DNA of 64,000 nucleotides, taken from the NCBI GenBank assembly GCA_905250125.1, contig CAJNOL010001084.1, positions 17,760 through 81,759 of the forward strand. Direction: 5' to 3'. The translations under genes were made by a program, and so were the position numbers. A model generated the notes under the pieces. That model searched no databases, was not told where the DNA came from, and worked only from the letters and a program-made list of their open reading frames with translations. Position 1 is the first letter of the stretch; each line of letters begins with the position of its first letter. Source of the stretch: Rotaria sordida. Its lineage: Eukaryota > Rotifera > Eurotatoria > Philodinida > Philodinidae. Below are positions 12,048 to 23,554 of this stretch, piece after piece.

Positions 12048-13190
12048 ATGTCAAATACAATTGATACATATCTTAATAATTCATTAGATTCATCACAACA
12101 AGAACCATTAACAATTCTAGAACAAGTTGTTAATTTAGTTCAAGAATTAAAAGATACAAAAGATGAACAACATCAAGTTAATACTGAACTTGATCAAGAA
12201 ATTCAAACTCATCTTGAAGCTGAACCTGAAGTATCTCAATTATGTCAACAAGTACAATTAGTTGAAGTTAATCTTGATAATACAACAAATCATGTTAATC
12301 ATTTAACAACACAATTAACAGACACAACTAAAGTATCAGAAATTGAACAACTGTATGAATAAATAATTTTTATTTAAAAGAAAAAATTAAAAATTTACAA
12401 GTTTCATTTTAGTGTTGATACTAATCTGGAAAATAATTTAACACCTGTTGAAGATAAAGAAATTAATCTTGATAATCAATTACGAAAAGTAAAAGAATAT
12501 AATATTCAAACAGATAAACGTTTTCATGATGTAAAATTTTCTTTCTCAAAAGATAATTATAGAAGAATAACTAAATTTTTTTTTTGTCTTTTTAATTAAT
12601 AGAATATAAATAGATTAACAGAATTACAAGAACGATTTGAAAATGCTGAACGTCGATCAGCCATTGCTCAGAAGTTTAAAAAAAAAATATAATTTAATAT
12701 AAAAATTTTATTTTCATATTTTAGACGTATTTCTTCTCTTGAAGAAGATATTCGAAATGCATATGTAGAAATGAAAATATTAATTCAAGCTAGAGAAAGA
12801 GTAAAGATTATCTATAATATTTATCTTCTTCTTCTTTTTATTTAAATCTTTTTTAGTCACGTACAAGAGAAGAAAAATATTTGAAAGATATTGAAGATTT
12901 ACAAAATCGACTTAAAACAGTAAGATTTATTATATATTTGAATATGAAACTTATTTTAATAATATTTATAATAAGGCACAAGAACGAACTGATAATGCTG
13001 AAGCAGATGCTGAAAAATCACAACTTAAAATAGAACAACTTCAAGGTAATTTTATAATTTTTTTTTTTTTTTTATATAAAATTTTTCATACTAAGTCTTT
13101 TTTTCCTCTTTAGAAAAATTACTTGCTGAACGGAATAAAAGTTCTCGAATAGAAAAGATGATAGCTAATTCATCTAAACCATTAGAATAA
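12048..13190 (+). CDS. Tropomyosin-like coiled-coil protein
   Basis: Seven exons, join(12048..12352,12413..12530,12603..12673,12725..12800,12857..12919,12976..13045,13114..13190), 259 aa; every junction keeps frame with introns of 51-72 bp (one donor is GTTTAA). From about residue 60 the protein is almost entirely heptad-repeat coiled coil. The second half follows the tropomyosin layout: RISSLEEDIRNAYVEMK, then REEKYLKDIEDLQNRLKTA, then RTDNAEADAEKSQLKIEQLQ, EKLLAERNKSSRI. The family wraps along actin filaments. It differs from canonical 284-residue tropomyosin: the N-terminus (MSNTIDTYLNNSLDSSQQEP) lacks the usual start, the first exon is rich in Gln/Thr/Asn, and the C-terminus lacks the usual overlap end. 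I read it as a divergent paralogue; another two-stranded coiled-coil protein is possible. AATAAA overlaps the stop region at 13189-13194. Confidence 0.75.
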
Positions 13191-15076
13191 TAAAAAATTT
13201 TAATTGATTTTTTTTTTATTATTTTCTATTCCTATTGTTACCATTTGAATGATTTTGTTTTGAAAAATTTTTTTTTTCTTTTTTGCTCTTGTGTGCTGTG
13301 AGCAAGCCTTAGAATTTCATTTTTTATTACCCATTATTGCTAAATTTGTCTTGGTACAACACATGGATAAAACCAGCATATCCGTTTTCTTACCTTACTT
13401 TTTGTGTGTGTTTGTTCATAGCTGGTATTGCAATAAAGAAAATGGAATTAAAATTCAAAAGAACTTTTATGATCTTCAAAGGTTGAACGCCTATAATAAT
13501 AAATGCTAGGATTATCAAATTAAAATTTCAAAAAGTAGAAGTTTTTTTGTTTTCGATTGAAATTAGGAGATTATTTGCCGATATTTTCTTTCGAAAGAAA
13601 TTAAAATTTTTATTTTGCTTAATCACTTGTTATATTCTATTGATAGCAAAAATTTTCTTCTAACTCTGACTGATAGTCTTCGTTTGAACTCATATTTTGC
13701 TTATAGGGAGGACTCATAGTGTAGATTAAAATCCTAAAAAGCTTCAATACCATTGGACCTTTCTTCTCAAGTTATGACTATTTTACTGGATTTTCAGCCT
13801 GAAATTCTTCCCAACAATAACTCTCATGGTTCTTATGATATCCTGAACGTTTTAGCCAAAACGGATGTTTCCATTCTGAGACAACATGTTTGCAGAAAAA
13901 ACGTTACTCTTACACAAGAACTTCGAAAATAGTCCAGTTTTTAGGCATACAATATTTTAACTAGGAACATGTACTTTGTTAAGAGTATGTTTGGGTGATT
14001 TGGTTTTAAACATTATCAAAAAGGTTCTTACTTCAATGCAAAACTGATAGAGAAATCAACACATGAGGTATATAAAGAAACTTGAAAACCGAATAAAAAA
14101 TCCCATGTATGAGTGCATTATAGTGTTTTTAAACAACGAAACACTGAATTTCTTTTCTTCCAATGCTAGATTTTTCTAATTTTGACTTCTTAAGTCTTTG
14201 CTAAAATTGAAATCGTCTTCCATTTCATTGTCCGACTAGACTATGATTTGAAATCCATTGATTTTTTGTGACCAGCCTACGGCGAAACAAGTACACTGTT
14301 ATAATATAAAAAAAATAAGCATTTCGACACAAAATAAAAGGAAAGCTAAATCATGCACTTCGCATCGAATAAAACAACCATGAGATATTTAATACTACGT
14401 TTCATTATATTTCCAAACTCAATGCTCATGAAATAGCACGAATGAATAACGTCGAGAAACTTAACTCCACGCAAAGATGGTGTAATTGACACACTAATGG
14501 CTCACCTACTCACACATGCTAAGTCAAGATGCCATATCTCTTTGATCTTGGATGTTATTCCTATAATAATTGGATGCGATGATAGTCTTTGTGGAAAGAA
14601 GGGTGTTCAAAAACTGAGAAATAGTTTTTATATCCACATATTCATGTTCACAAATTCTTTGATGAATATGAATGCGAAAGAAAAAAAAAAGAATATCGTG
14701 GATATTGTGTTACTTGTTTTATTTTAGCAATTATAGAACTGTGAGGGAATTCCAAATTTCTCGGTTCTTAGACACTTCTCATGACAAGCAACGGCGAATC
14801 AGCGATGTACTTGTAATGACTCTTGGATTGAAAAGGATGATTGAGCCTGTCTTCTCTTTTTCAATAAGCTTGATCACCCGAAAAAATTTTGATCTCTCCA
14901 ACGTTATTTTCTCTGTGGTCGATAAAATGAACAATGCACGTAATGGTCATCTATTTATACGTGGATGGGTAAATGGGCTAAGAGAAGAGGTAACATCCGT
15001 ACAATGCACTTTTCTATATGGTAGTTATGACAAAGACAAGAATGATATTTTCATCTTAGAATATTTAAGTCACAAG
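13191..15076. other. Intergenic region, no gene recognised
   Basis: Open frames at 13291-13509, 14497-14727 and 14672-15079 show no recognisable domain and no supporting splice structure. The part around 13700-13860 (CTTCTCAAGTTATGAC..., TTTTACTGGATTTTCAGCC) resembles a single arm of the foldback at 30215-30745, suggesting a related old repeat. The region ends at the TA target site of the MITE. Confidence 0.4.
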
Positions 15077-15078
15077 TA

Positions 15079-15268
15079 GGGGTGTCGTCTTAGCATTAGT
15101 ATTGCATTAATTAATACTTTTTTNNNNNNNNNNNNNNNNNNNNNNNNNNNNNNNNNNNNNNNNNNNNNNNNNNNNNNNNNNNNNNNNNNNNNNNNNNNNN
15201 NNNNNNNNNNNNNNNNNNNNNNNATAAGTATTAGCGTTTTCTTAACACTAATGCTAAGACGACACCCC
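15079..15268. mobile_element. TA-flanked MITE (GGGGTGTCGTCTTAGC family), copy 1, with assembly gap
   Basis: Left end GGGGTGTCGTCTTAGCATTA starts after TA at 15077-15078; the inverted right end finishes at 15268 before TA at 15269-15270. TA duplication and inverted ends indicate a Tc1/mariner-type non-autonomous element. Bases 15124-15223 are exactly 100 Ns, so the interior is unknown. The right 44 bases before the terminus match copy 2 at 27933-27976. The insertion supplies the stop of the ART-family frame to its right. Confidence 0.8.
15124..15223. other. Assembly gap of 100 N
   Basis: Exactly 100 undetermined bases, the conventional placeholder for a scaffold gap of unknown size. It lies inside the MITE, so the join was probably made across a repeat. 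Confidence 0.98.
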
Positions 15269-15813
15269 TAATCAAGTGCACTTCTGAATAACTTCAGATA
15301 TTTAAACCATGGCTTCATTTTAGATCGATCTTGAGATCTCCATGCTGCTTGAAAATTATCATAGAGGCATTGATCCTTCCATCGCATTGTATAAATGTAG
15401 ATAGCAGCTGATTCATCACGAGTAAGCTTATATTCTGATGGATAATGACACTTGGCTTTAGCTTCTTCAATATTGTAAGACAAATGATCAATTTCAGCAT
15501 CGAAAGATTTAAGAGCTTCCTCGAGGGACAAAAGTCGTTCATCGAGATAGTCGTCAATAAGTCGCAGAGGATTGGTTTTAATAATGCCAATTTTACAAAA
15601 TTGTTCTATTATGGATTTTTCTCGCTGTATACGTGCACTTTCGCTTCTGGTCAATTCATTATGAGGTCCAGGGCGCATAGGTGACCTTTTACTTCTATCT
15701 TTGTCAAAAGTATATTGATGCTCCTTGGTTTCAACATTATCATTGCCACATACAGCACCCATTTTTCTTGATAAAACATGCAACTGTTTGGGAATCGATT
15801 CTTCGTCACAAGA
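15268..15813 (-). pseudogene. N-terminal part of a bdelloid ART-family protein, truncated by a MITE
   Basis: Minus-strand exon beginning after a TTTGCAG acceptor (exon edge 15813), with a possible start at 15762 (MGAVCGNDN, which has the Met-Gly needed for N-myristoylation and a nearby Cys). Later it reads LTRDESAAIYIYTMRWKDQ and then KPWFKYLKLFRSALD. From memory, this is the conserved region just upstream of the NAD-binding core in one class of bdelloid ADP-ribosyltransferases. The frame stops at a TAG made from the TA target site and the first G of the MITE, before any of the catalytic R-S-E region. The far side of the gap, on this strand, does not continue the family. It is either a gene broken by insertion or one cut by a scaffolding error. 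Confidence 0.6.
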
Positions 15814-16900
15814 CTGCAAAGATGTTGCTTATGTAAGCATTGTCACTTTCACTTTGCGCACATTAAACAAACGACAAGAAAGAGTAAACATCCATTTTGT
15901 TATGACAATTTTCACTGTGAATGAAAGCATTTTATATAAACATCTCCAGTGTGAATGAAAACAAGTGTAAAATTTTCTTCTCATTTTTCAATTAAAAATA
16001 AAATACTTTCACTTTTAGTAGTTAATAAATGCATTTGAAAATTTGAAACGCGAGAAAGCAACAAAATGCAACTCATTCTCGAAAAAAATGCAGCTTTCGA
16101 GTAGAAAAAATTTCATAATGATAGCGAATGGAGCTATTTCAAAACGTTTTGCAATGATAAACTTGAGGGTGTGGGTGTGTGTGGGTGTGGGTGTTGATGT
16201 GAGTATACTGGGATAGCATCAATATTAATAAATCACAATAAATCCTCAATAAAGAAATAAGTCCGCTAGAAAAAATAAATCCCGAAGAAATAAGTCCCGG
16301 TAGTCCTTCGCATAGGTTCTCTTGTAACATATACGCCTCCAAACAAACATCTTTTCCCTCTCTATCTTTTTATGATGTTAAACTTTGTATCAAATTTATT
16401 ACTGAGTAGAGATATGACATGAAAGTTTTATTTCATTTCTGTCTACAGATCCTACTAATAAAACTCTTATGTCATATCTTTACTTAATGATCAAGTTGAT
16501 GCAAAGTATAGCAGCATAAAAAGATAAGGGGGAAACGACTTTTGTCCGAGGGTATAAATGATTTGTTTCATAGTTTTATATTTTTTTCGTTCGTAAAAAT
16601 ACATTGAGTTGCACTATCTTTCTAAATTTTATTCGAAACAGATAAGGTAAGTGGAAATGAATAATTTTCGTACTAAGAGTTAACAAAGATTGCAGCACAT
16701 ACAATGAATATCAAGAAATTTAAGTTTTAAACAGAACGTCAGAAAATATGAAATGTTTGGAAACTCGTTTTAATACGTTTTAGAAAATATTACAGAATAA
16801 TTTCAGACTTCGCATAACATTTATAAAAATTTTCTACAACATACCAGTGAGACATTGTTGAAACTCGCGATACCCGTGTAAAAATAAAAAGATATCTAAC
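15814..16900. other. Upstream flank of truncated ART gene; TG-rich repeat
   Basis: Any 5' exon of the minus-strand ART frame should lie here, but none is identifiable. A degenerate TG/GGGTG tract lies at about 16164-16198. The rest is AT-rich with a short inverted resemblance between 16385-16410 and 16465-16490 (TATGACAT words). Nothing else is supported. Confidence 0.4.
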
Positions 16901-16904
16901 GAAA

Positions 16905-17945
16905 TGATTCTTAAAATTAACGCAAAAAAATGCGTTAAAAGACAAATTAATGAAATTTCACGAAGAAGATTTCATGAACTTTCGTTATATTCCGAAAACT
17001 CGTGTAAATGCATTAGATTTTTCACGCGTGATTGTCGTTTTAACTGTAACTAACCCATTATATATCGTTAAACGTTGTATTCATTTTCACGCGTTAAGAA
17101 ATTTAACGATATTTCTTGAGTTTTTTTTATTTTTAACCAATCTTACCATGTTAAATATCGTTAAACTTGGTATTCATTTTCATGCGTTAAACATATTAAC
17201 GCGTATTCGTGAATTTCTGTATTTTTCACGAAACTTAACTGATTGATTCTCGTTAAATCAAGTAACTGTTTTCATGAGTGAAATATTTTAACGAGTTTTA
17301 ATGAAAATTTTAATTGTTAACGAATGTCATTTAATTATCCATCATTCAATTTACTAATCGTTTTCATTCATACAATATTCATAATTTTTTGTGTAACATA
17401 TTTGTTTATGCGCATTACACAAAAATCATCTTGAAAGACTTATATTTACGAAATATGAAGTGTGTCTATGAATTATATCAATCCAAATATCAAAAGCTTT
17501 TTATCAGATTAAGCAGAACTCTCCTTTAGAGAAATCTTAGCTTTGTATTAATCGCTAGCAAAATCACTTGAATTAAACCTAGATAAAGATGATCCTCTTT
17601 CATTTTTCTTCTTTAAAATTTACTATGGGTTTTATATCTAAAGGAATGTAATTCTGTACTTCGTACATCATCATTTCTGCTCCACATAATAAAAAAAAAA
17701 GTTTAGCGAAATAAATGCTCCAGTTAAGGCCAAAATTTGCCTTAAAAGGCAAATTAATGGAGTTTCACGAAGAAAATTTTCATGAATTTTTGCTAGATTT
17801 GGGAAATTCGTTTTAACGCGTTAGATTTTTCACGTTTTTTCACGCGCGATTGTCATTGTAATGGTAACTAACTCATTATATCTCGTCAAATACAGCATTC
17901 GTTTTCACACGTGTGATATATTAACTTTCTTACTCGAGCTACATG
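16905..17945. repeat. Two direct copies of an AACGCGTTAA-rich repeat
   Basis: The stretch at about 16920-17130 recurs at about 17735-17945 in the same orientation. Shared landmarks, in order, are AAAAGRCAAATTAATG, TTTCACGAAGAA, TTTTTCACGCG, GTAACTAACYCATTATAT and a TTCAYTTTCACRCG word. Both are dense in ACGCGTTAA-like words and inverted GTTAAACG words. Similar words recur at about 20660-20790. No coding content; it is probably the remains of a transposon or satellite. The intervening bases 17241-17734 show nothing further. Confidence 0.6.
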
Positions 17946-18237
17946 CCGCCTATATAAGTGTGTACAAAATTCTTCAAAGATCTCGCAATCCTTCATATAG
18001 AAGATCGCAGTCTATTACAACATGTTTTATCAGTAGTGCGCGATGCAGTAGCGGAGCCAGGATTTGGGCTGGAGGCTATCGGTCCCGTTTACATCCCAGT
18101 AACACGATCTGATGATGAAAATACTGACAGGCGACAGCCCGATCAACTTTAAAGTCATAGAGCCAAGGCTGTATAAAATATGGATTTCCCGTTCTCTAAT
18201 TTCATAATTGTCAAGAGTAGCATCTCATCGCAGACCA

Positions 18238-18947
18238 CCCATGGAATAAAAAAATGGAAAAAAATTGTGACTTTCATGTGAAAAATATCATGTTTCATGA
18301 TGAAACGGATATAATAATGCATGTATTTCATTTTCATTGGTTAAAACGAAGATTTTCACCAATGTCATTCTATAATTTTGATTTCTAACCAGAGATGGGC
18401 AACTCCGGTCTTTCCTCGCTCCAGCTCAGCTCTAGCTCCAAACATTTTCTAGCTGCTCCGCTCCGGCTCCACTCCAGCCAGAGCATCTTCCGCTCTAGCT
18501 CAGCTCCGCTCCAACAGAAATAAAAAGTCATTATTTCATCAGAAAACTTTGATTTTTTTCTGGCTCCTTTGCAGATCACTTTTTGTTTTCATTAATAACA
18601 CTCAGTTTCCGTAGTAATAGATGCAAATGGAAGAGGAAAAAGCACAGCTCTTAATATTTGTCTGACATTTTCTCGCTCCAGCTCCAGACATCCACTCAGT
18701 CGCTCCACTCTGACTCAGCTCCCGGAGTGGAGCTAGCTCTGTGGAGCGGCCGCTCCGAAGTCGATCCTGCCCATCGCTATTTCTAACGAAAGTCATCATA
18801 ATGAAAACGACTGAAAAGTAAATTTATGAATGGCATTAGTGAAAATTTTCATTTTAATCAATGAAAATGAAATACACGCATTATTATGGTCGTTTCATCA
18901 TGAAAAATGCCATTTGTTTTCATTTTTTTATTCCTTGGCCATTTTTC
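18238..18947. repeat. Long inverted repeat (foldback 1), split by an hAT MITE
   Basis: Left arm at about 18238-18389 and right arm at about 18780-18947 are inverted copies by eye. Both contain, read outward to inward, GGAATAAAAAAATG, a TTTCATCATGAAA palindrome, GCATTATTATA/GCATTATTATG, AATGAAAATGAAATACA and GTGAAAATYTTC. Removing the MITE between them would restore a compact foldback of roughly 320 bp. Confidence 0.7.
18390..18779. mobile_element. hAT-type MITE with exact 8-bp target duplication
   Basis: The 390-bp element starts CAGAGATGGGCA and ends, read from the other strand, TAGCGATGGGCA. It is bracketed by exact TTTCTAAC copies at 18382-18389 and 18780-18787, an 8-bp target duplication as made by hAT transposases. 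The interior is a degenerate tandem of GAGCTGGAGCGG-like words on the minus strand, much richer in G and C than its surroundings, with no coding content. It inserted into the foldback arms. Confidence 0.85.
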
Positions 18948-19689
18948 AGGTATGAATCAAAGTTTATTAAAGAGAGAGTTAGTGTTGAAAACATCCTCAA
19001 AATATTCCAGGATAAAATATAGATTCAAATACAATCAATATGAGAATATTCTATTTGATTTTCTGTAAAAGCTATAGTGAGCTTCAAAAATTTTCATTAT
19101 TTAATTCACATCTTTTCACCGACCGACTTTAATGTCGAGAATATAGGATAGTCTGAGCGATCATTGGTTTTTTACTTATATAGATGCACAGTTGATTATT
19201 TACCTGTGATCAGATGTAAATAATGACAAATTTTTAGAGTGCGCTAGAACGTTTACAGAATATGAAATTAAATTTCTTCATATTAATTATTCTTTGAATC
19301 AATATTTGATCTGAGGATATTTTCCAAACTGGCGCCATCTATAACAAACCGTAGTTACGACTATATAATTCCTTTACAATGCATTTTTATTATTAAATAT
19401 TTTTACTGTCCTTTTTTACATTACAAAAACTTTTGAAACAAGATTTACAAATGAAAGCCAATCAGTGATAAATCAAGGTGAGTTTGCATTATTTTTGAAT
19501 GGATTCAATTGATATAAATTCCTCTTTTACGCTATTGAGTTAGCTGAGTTAAGTTTTTCGCTTATAGAATCTAGATCTAATATGAAAAAAATGACTGGTT
19601 CATATCTGTTAAATATGTAAGCTGATATACTAAGTTAAGAGCAAGGGGATAATTAAATTATATTAGTTCGTGCAATCTGTCTTTCCACA

Positions 19690-20325
19690 GTTCAAGCTAA
19701 TAAATATATTACTCCTCAGGATTTTTCATACATTGTTGTTCACCGCCAATATGATGAAATTTCTTCAATAATCAATATCTTGTTAAGTTCTACTCGACTG
19801 AGAAGAAAAATCCAGCTAATCGATTCAATATTGAATGCACTTTGTAATAAGATGTTTAAGATAACATTATTATCACTAAAAATATTTCATAATTTATAGT
19901 GAAACAAATCAAAGAGTACAATATTTTTTTTACTTTGTCGATATCCTAGATTTTAAACTAGGAATAGTCTTATCATTTCGGTCGACTATGAAATACATTT
20001 CTGATACATACAAGAATGCAAAATTGTAGCGAGTAAAGCCATAAATAGTTTCAGTTTCGAGATATCGACAAAATAAAAAAATATATTGTACTTCATCGTT
20101 GGTTTTGCTATCTATTACGAAATATTTATAGTGATAACAATGCTTTCCGAAGCATCTTATTAGAAAGTACATCCAATATTGAATTGATTAGCTGGATTCT
20201 TCTCTTCAGACGAGTGAAACTAAGCAAGATATTGATTATTGAAGGAAGTTCATTATACTTGCAGTAAATAAAAATGTATGAAAAATTGTGAGGGAGAACA
20301 TATTAATCAGCTTCCGCATTTAACG
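19690..20325. repeat. Long inverted repeat (foldback 2)
   Basis: Arms of about 300 bp meet near 20015. Matching blocks include TTCTTCAATAATCAATATCT (left, about 19763) with its inverted partner near 20230, AATCCAGCTAATC with its partner near 20190, AATAAGATG, ATTATCACTA and TTTGTCGATAT. Loop spacing is short. Open frames inside it (e.g. 19930-20172) are by-products of the AT-rich arms. Confidence 0.7.
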
Positions 20326-20379
20326 CGTTTCTGGATAAATTCACGTGTCAAAAAATCATTAAAAATTTACTAATCTAAC

Positions 20380-20652
20380 GGAAAAAGCTTTCAGCGCAAT
20401 CCCTGCAGGATTAAAAATGTGAAACACGATGGTGCTTTTTATATTGTGAATGAAGGAATCTGGATTTTCTCTGTCACGGACTGTGATAGTCTTTGGAGCC
20501 CCTCTATCACGGTCTGTGATGGGTACTGGATTTCTCTGTCACGGTCTGTGATAGGTATGGATTTTCTCTGTCACGGTCTGTAGGGGAAATCAGGGGGTGG
20601 ATCCAAATTTCGACCCTATACACTTCAACACTCCTTTTATATCGTGTTTCAC
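20380..20652. repeat. GTGAAACACGAT-family element, copy A, with tandem CACGGTCTGTGAT units
   Basis: The left end includes CAATCCCTGCAGGATTAAAA then GTGAAACACGAT; the right end has the inverse, ATCGTGTTTCAC, near 20640-20651. Between them, at about 20458-20588, four imperfect units carry CACGGWCTGTGAT, separated by GGATTTTCTCTGT-like spacers. The same right end recurs at 21890-21955, 39170-39215 and 60617-60672, so this is a dispersed family. Confidence 0.65.
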
Positions 20653-23554
20653 AAAAAGATCGTTAGAATTTGAAAACGCGTTTAAACGCGTTAGTTTTGC
20701 GCACTTTTAACACGTTTAACATGATCAAAATTGTAACATTTTTAATCGTTAAATCGTTAAATTTTTAACGAATTTTCACATCACAAGGTTTCATTAAATT
20801 AGCAAAAATTTTTACATGGGATATACTATAAAATGATCCGAAGTATTTCTATAATTTCGTTTTGTTTTGGTGACAAACTTCATAGCATCAGTGAGCTCAT
20901 TTATATGTCACAACTAGACTTGTGTCAAACCTGAACATTTGAATTTTACGAATTTTCTTCAATATTTGTTGACTCGAGTTTGGGCACTTTTTTCCACCCT
21001 CATTTGTACATTTTAAAATATTATCTGAATCATAAATAAAATTTAAAAAAAAGGAACTGTAATCTATGTAATCATTTACTTAGCTAGAACTATTAATTGA
21101 GCTTGACTGTTATTTGTGACTAACGTCGGACAATCAAATCATAAACGGCCGATATTATCAAAAAAAATGCAACTGTGTAGTCAATCCTCGTTAGAGATTA
21201 TATGGTTTTCTAAAAATTTTAGATTACTGAGTGTGTTTTAGTTTGTCCCTCTTATATACAAAACTTTAGTTATTCTAAATTGTATGCATCGCCTGTTTAA
21301 TAATTTATTTACAATTTCCTATCAATAGGATTTTTTCAAGTAATAAATTACTAAAACACTTTTTTTCTAAAGATGTTTGACATGTACGTATATGTGTGCT
21401 CCACTATAACCAAACAGTGAACTTTTCCTTACAAGTCTTAAGATTTTACATTTACGTAATTCGTACATTGAGATGAATATCGAATGAAAACTATAAATGA
21501 TGTTTAATTTGCACCCTTATTATTTTTTTTTCTGCAAGGATTCGAAAGTTGGAAACAAATTATTGATGATAACCTGCTTCAGGCTTTTGAAGAGTAATGA
21601 ATCTACGGCAGATTTATATAATCCATAGTTAATAATTGTATCAAGTCCATAAAAAAACATTGTTGTCTCGTTTTTGCTAAACAACATTATAATGGAACAA
21701 CGACTTTTTATTGTGCTAATTTGCAGTTTTCGATAGTTGAAAACTTCATTTTCTGGGAGTTTACGAGTAAGGGAGGTTGAATAGGCATAGATCATTGTTA
21801 TAAAGTGTCAGCTAAATGTACACAAAATATTAAGTTATTAGCTGCAATCATTAAAAGACTTGCTTCTGGTCCTCTTTTCTATCCACCGTGGCAGAGGCGG
21901 GTCCAAATTTCTACCACTACACACATCAATACTCCTTTTAGATCGTGTTTCACAAAAGCGAAGAAGCTCGCCTCTTAGTTAAGATAACAAACTTCTTTTC
22001 AATAACATTGGTTTTCGTGATGTCAATAAGTTTAAAAAATTGTAGCCCAATTGATTTTTAATTGCTCATTGCTGCCCATTCCTCAAAATAATTTAGGTGA
22101 GAAAAGGCCCATGACTTAAAGATTCCTGGCTATGCCATTGCCTGTGACATCCTCACGTATGCAGTTTCGTGGAGAATCAAATGCTGCATCGCTCAAAAAA
22201 TATTCAGTCCAAATCTATGAAAAATGGAGAAGATGTTGCGAAAAGGCGAAGACCCTCATTCATTGTAGGCCATCCTTCGGTCTCAAGAAAATCGATTTTC
22301 AATTCGGGTTCCCTACCATTCTCCCCTCCTTAAAAGCTAATGTTTGACTATCACAAAACATCGAGCAATCCCTTCTCCAACTGAGAAATGCGATTTCGAT
22401 TTTCCATCAATCAGATCATAGACAAACCGATCTAAGCTATCCATTCTTCAAGCTATATTTTTGGAATTCAGAATGACTTTATTCCATTGTTTAACAATGT
22501 GAAGCATAGCAATATGGTTTTGCTCATATCTATACAGAATAAATAGCTAAATATAGAGAAGAGATTTTATACAAACGGCACTGCATTTAAAGTCCAGTAG
22601 TTCAGTGAGTTGACGTAGCAAACTGAAACCCACACTGAATACCCAAACTCAAACTCAAACACCAATTCATATACCCAAACTCCCAAATAGTTTGGGTTTG
22701 AGTTTGGGTTTGGTGCATGCCTAGACAGAATGGAATAAGTTTTATTTTATATATCATATATCGTGCAACTTCGTGAATATGTAAGACATACAATGTTGTT
22801 TTGTTTGTTGTATCCATGTTACAATCAGAAAATTCAATCAATCTGAGAATATGTAACGAGTACTAAAAATGAATCATCACATAACATAGTTGTAATCGAA
22901 CCAAAACCATCCTTTTCAGCCGAGTCCGATACATCAGACATAACACATTTTGTGTGTCACACGTGTATAAATTCACCAAATGATTCTCATTCAATTAATT
23001 TGAAAGGTCAATCCTTATTATAGCTAGATCGACGCGTGAATGAATCAACAAAATAATTTAGAGAATCTACAGCAACTACGTTCAATAATTGAGCGTGTGG
23101 ATGTGGGTGCAGGTGGGTCTGTGATTGTAGATGAAAGAAGCCTAACAACCATATCAGCAATAATCGTACAGCCACATCAGACATACCCATTCCACCCACA
23201 CTCTTTATTTCCTATGTTTTATTTTTACCTTGCATTTACCTTTTTCGTCTTTTTATCGATATTTATATGCAGCTTTTTTTCTGTATGTTCTGTTTTGATT
23301 CATTTTTACAGAGAGACAAAGCAAATTTGCTGTGATTTTTATAGGACACTTTATTTCAATGCAAATAGTTTGCAACTGAAGTTCGGTAACAACAACAAAA
23401 GCTATTGAGTTTTTATTTGAAATAAGATCCACTTTACATTTGAAAAGTTAGCATTTCATACCTAGTCCTACAAATGTCTAAACATTGCAATAGGAATTTT
23501 ATTTATAGGATATTTAAAACAAAAGAGGTTTGAATTCTCATCACCGAAAACTCA
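20653..23554. other. Intergenic region upstream of HSP70, no gene recognised
   Basis: A solo right end of the GTGAAACACGAT family lies at 21890-21955. A small inverted repeat built from AAACTC words lies at about 22638-22715. Open frames (21520-21795, 22132-22347, 22602-22841, 23008-23408) show no recognisable domain. No clear tandem heat-shock element was seen in the 150 bp before the HSP70 start. Confidence 0.4.

Noticed and set aside
14672..15079. 135-codon plus-strand open frame left of the first gap
   Set aside because: No recognisable domain, no splice context, and it ends at the MITE target site; more likely a chance frame.
18394..18799. Coding reading of the GAGCTGGAGCGG-like stretch
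   Set aside because: The Glu/Leu/Ser-rich frame is an artefact of a degenerate tandem repeat inside a MITE.
20458..20588. CRISPR-like array of CACGGTCTGTGAT repeats
   Set aside because: Only about four imperfect units with similar, not unique, spacers, inside a eukaryotic repeat element.
23008..23408. Overlapping open frames on both strands upstream of HSP70 (63 and 122 codons)
   Set aside because: Low-complexity and without similarity; the plus frame ends in a hydrophobic Phe-rich stretch typical of translated T-rich DNA.
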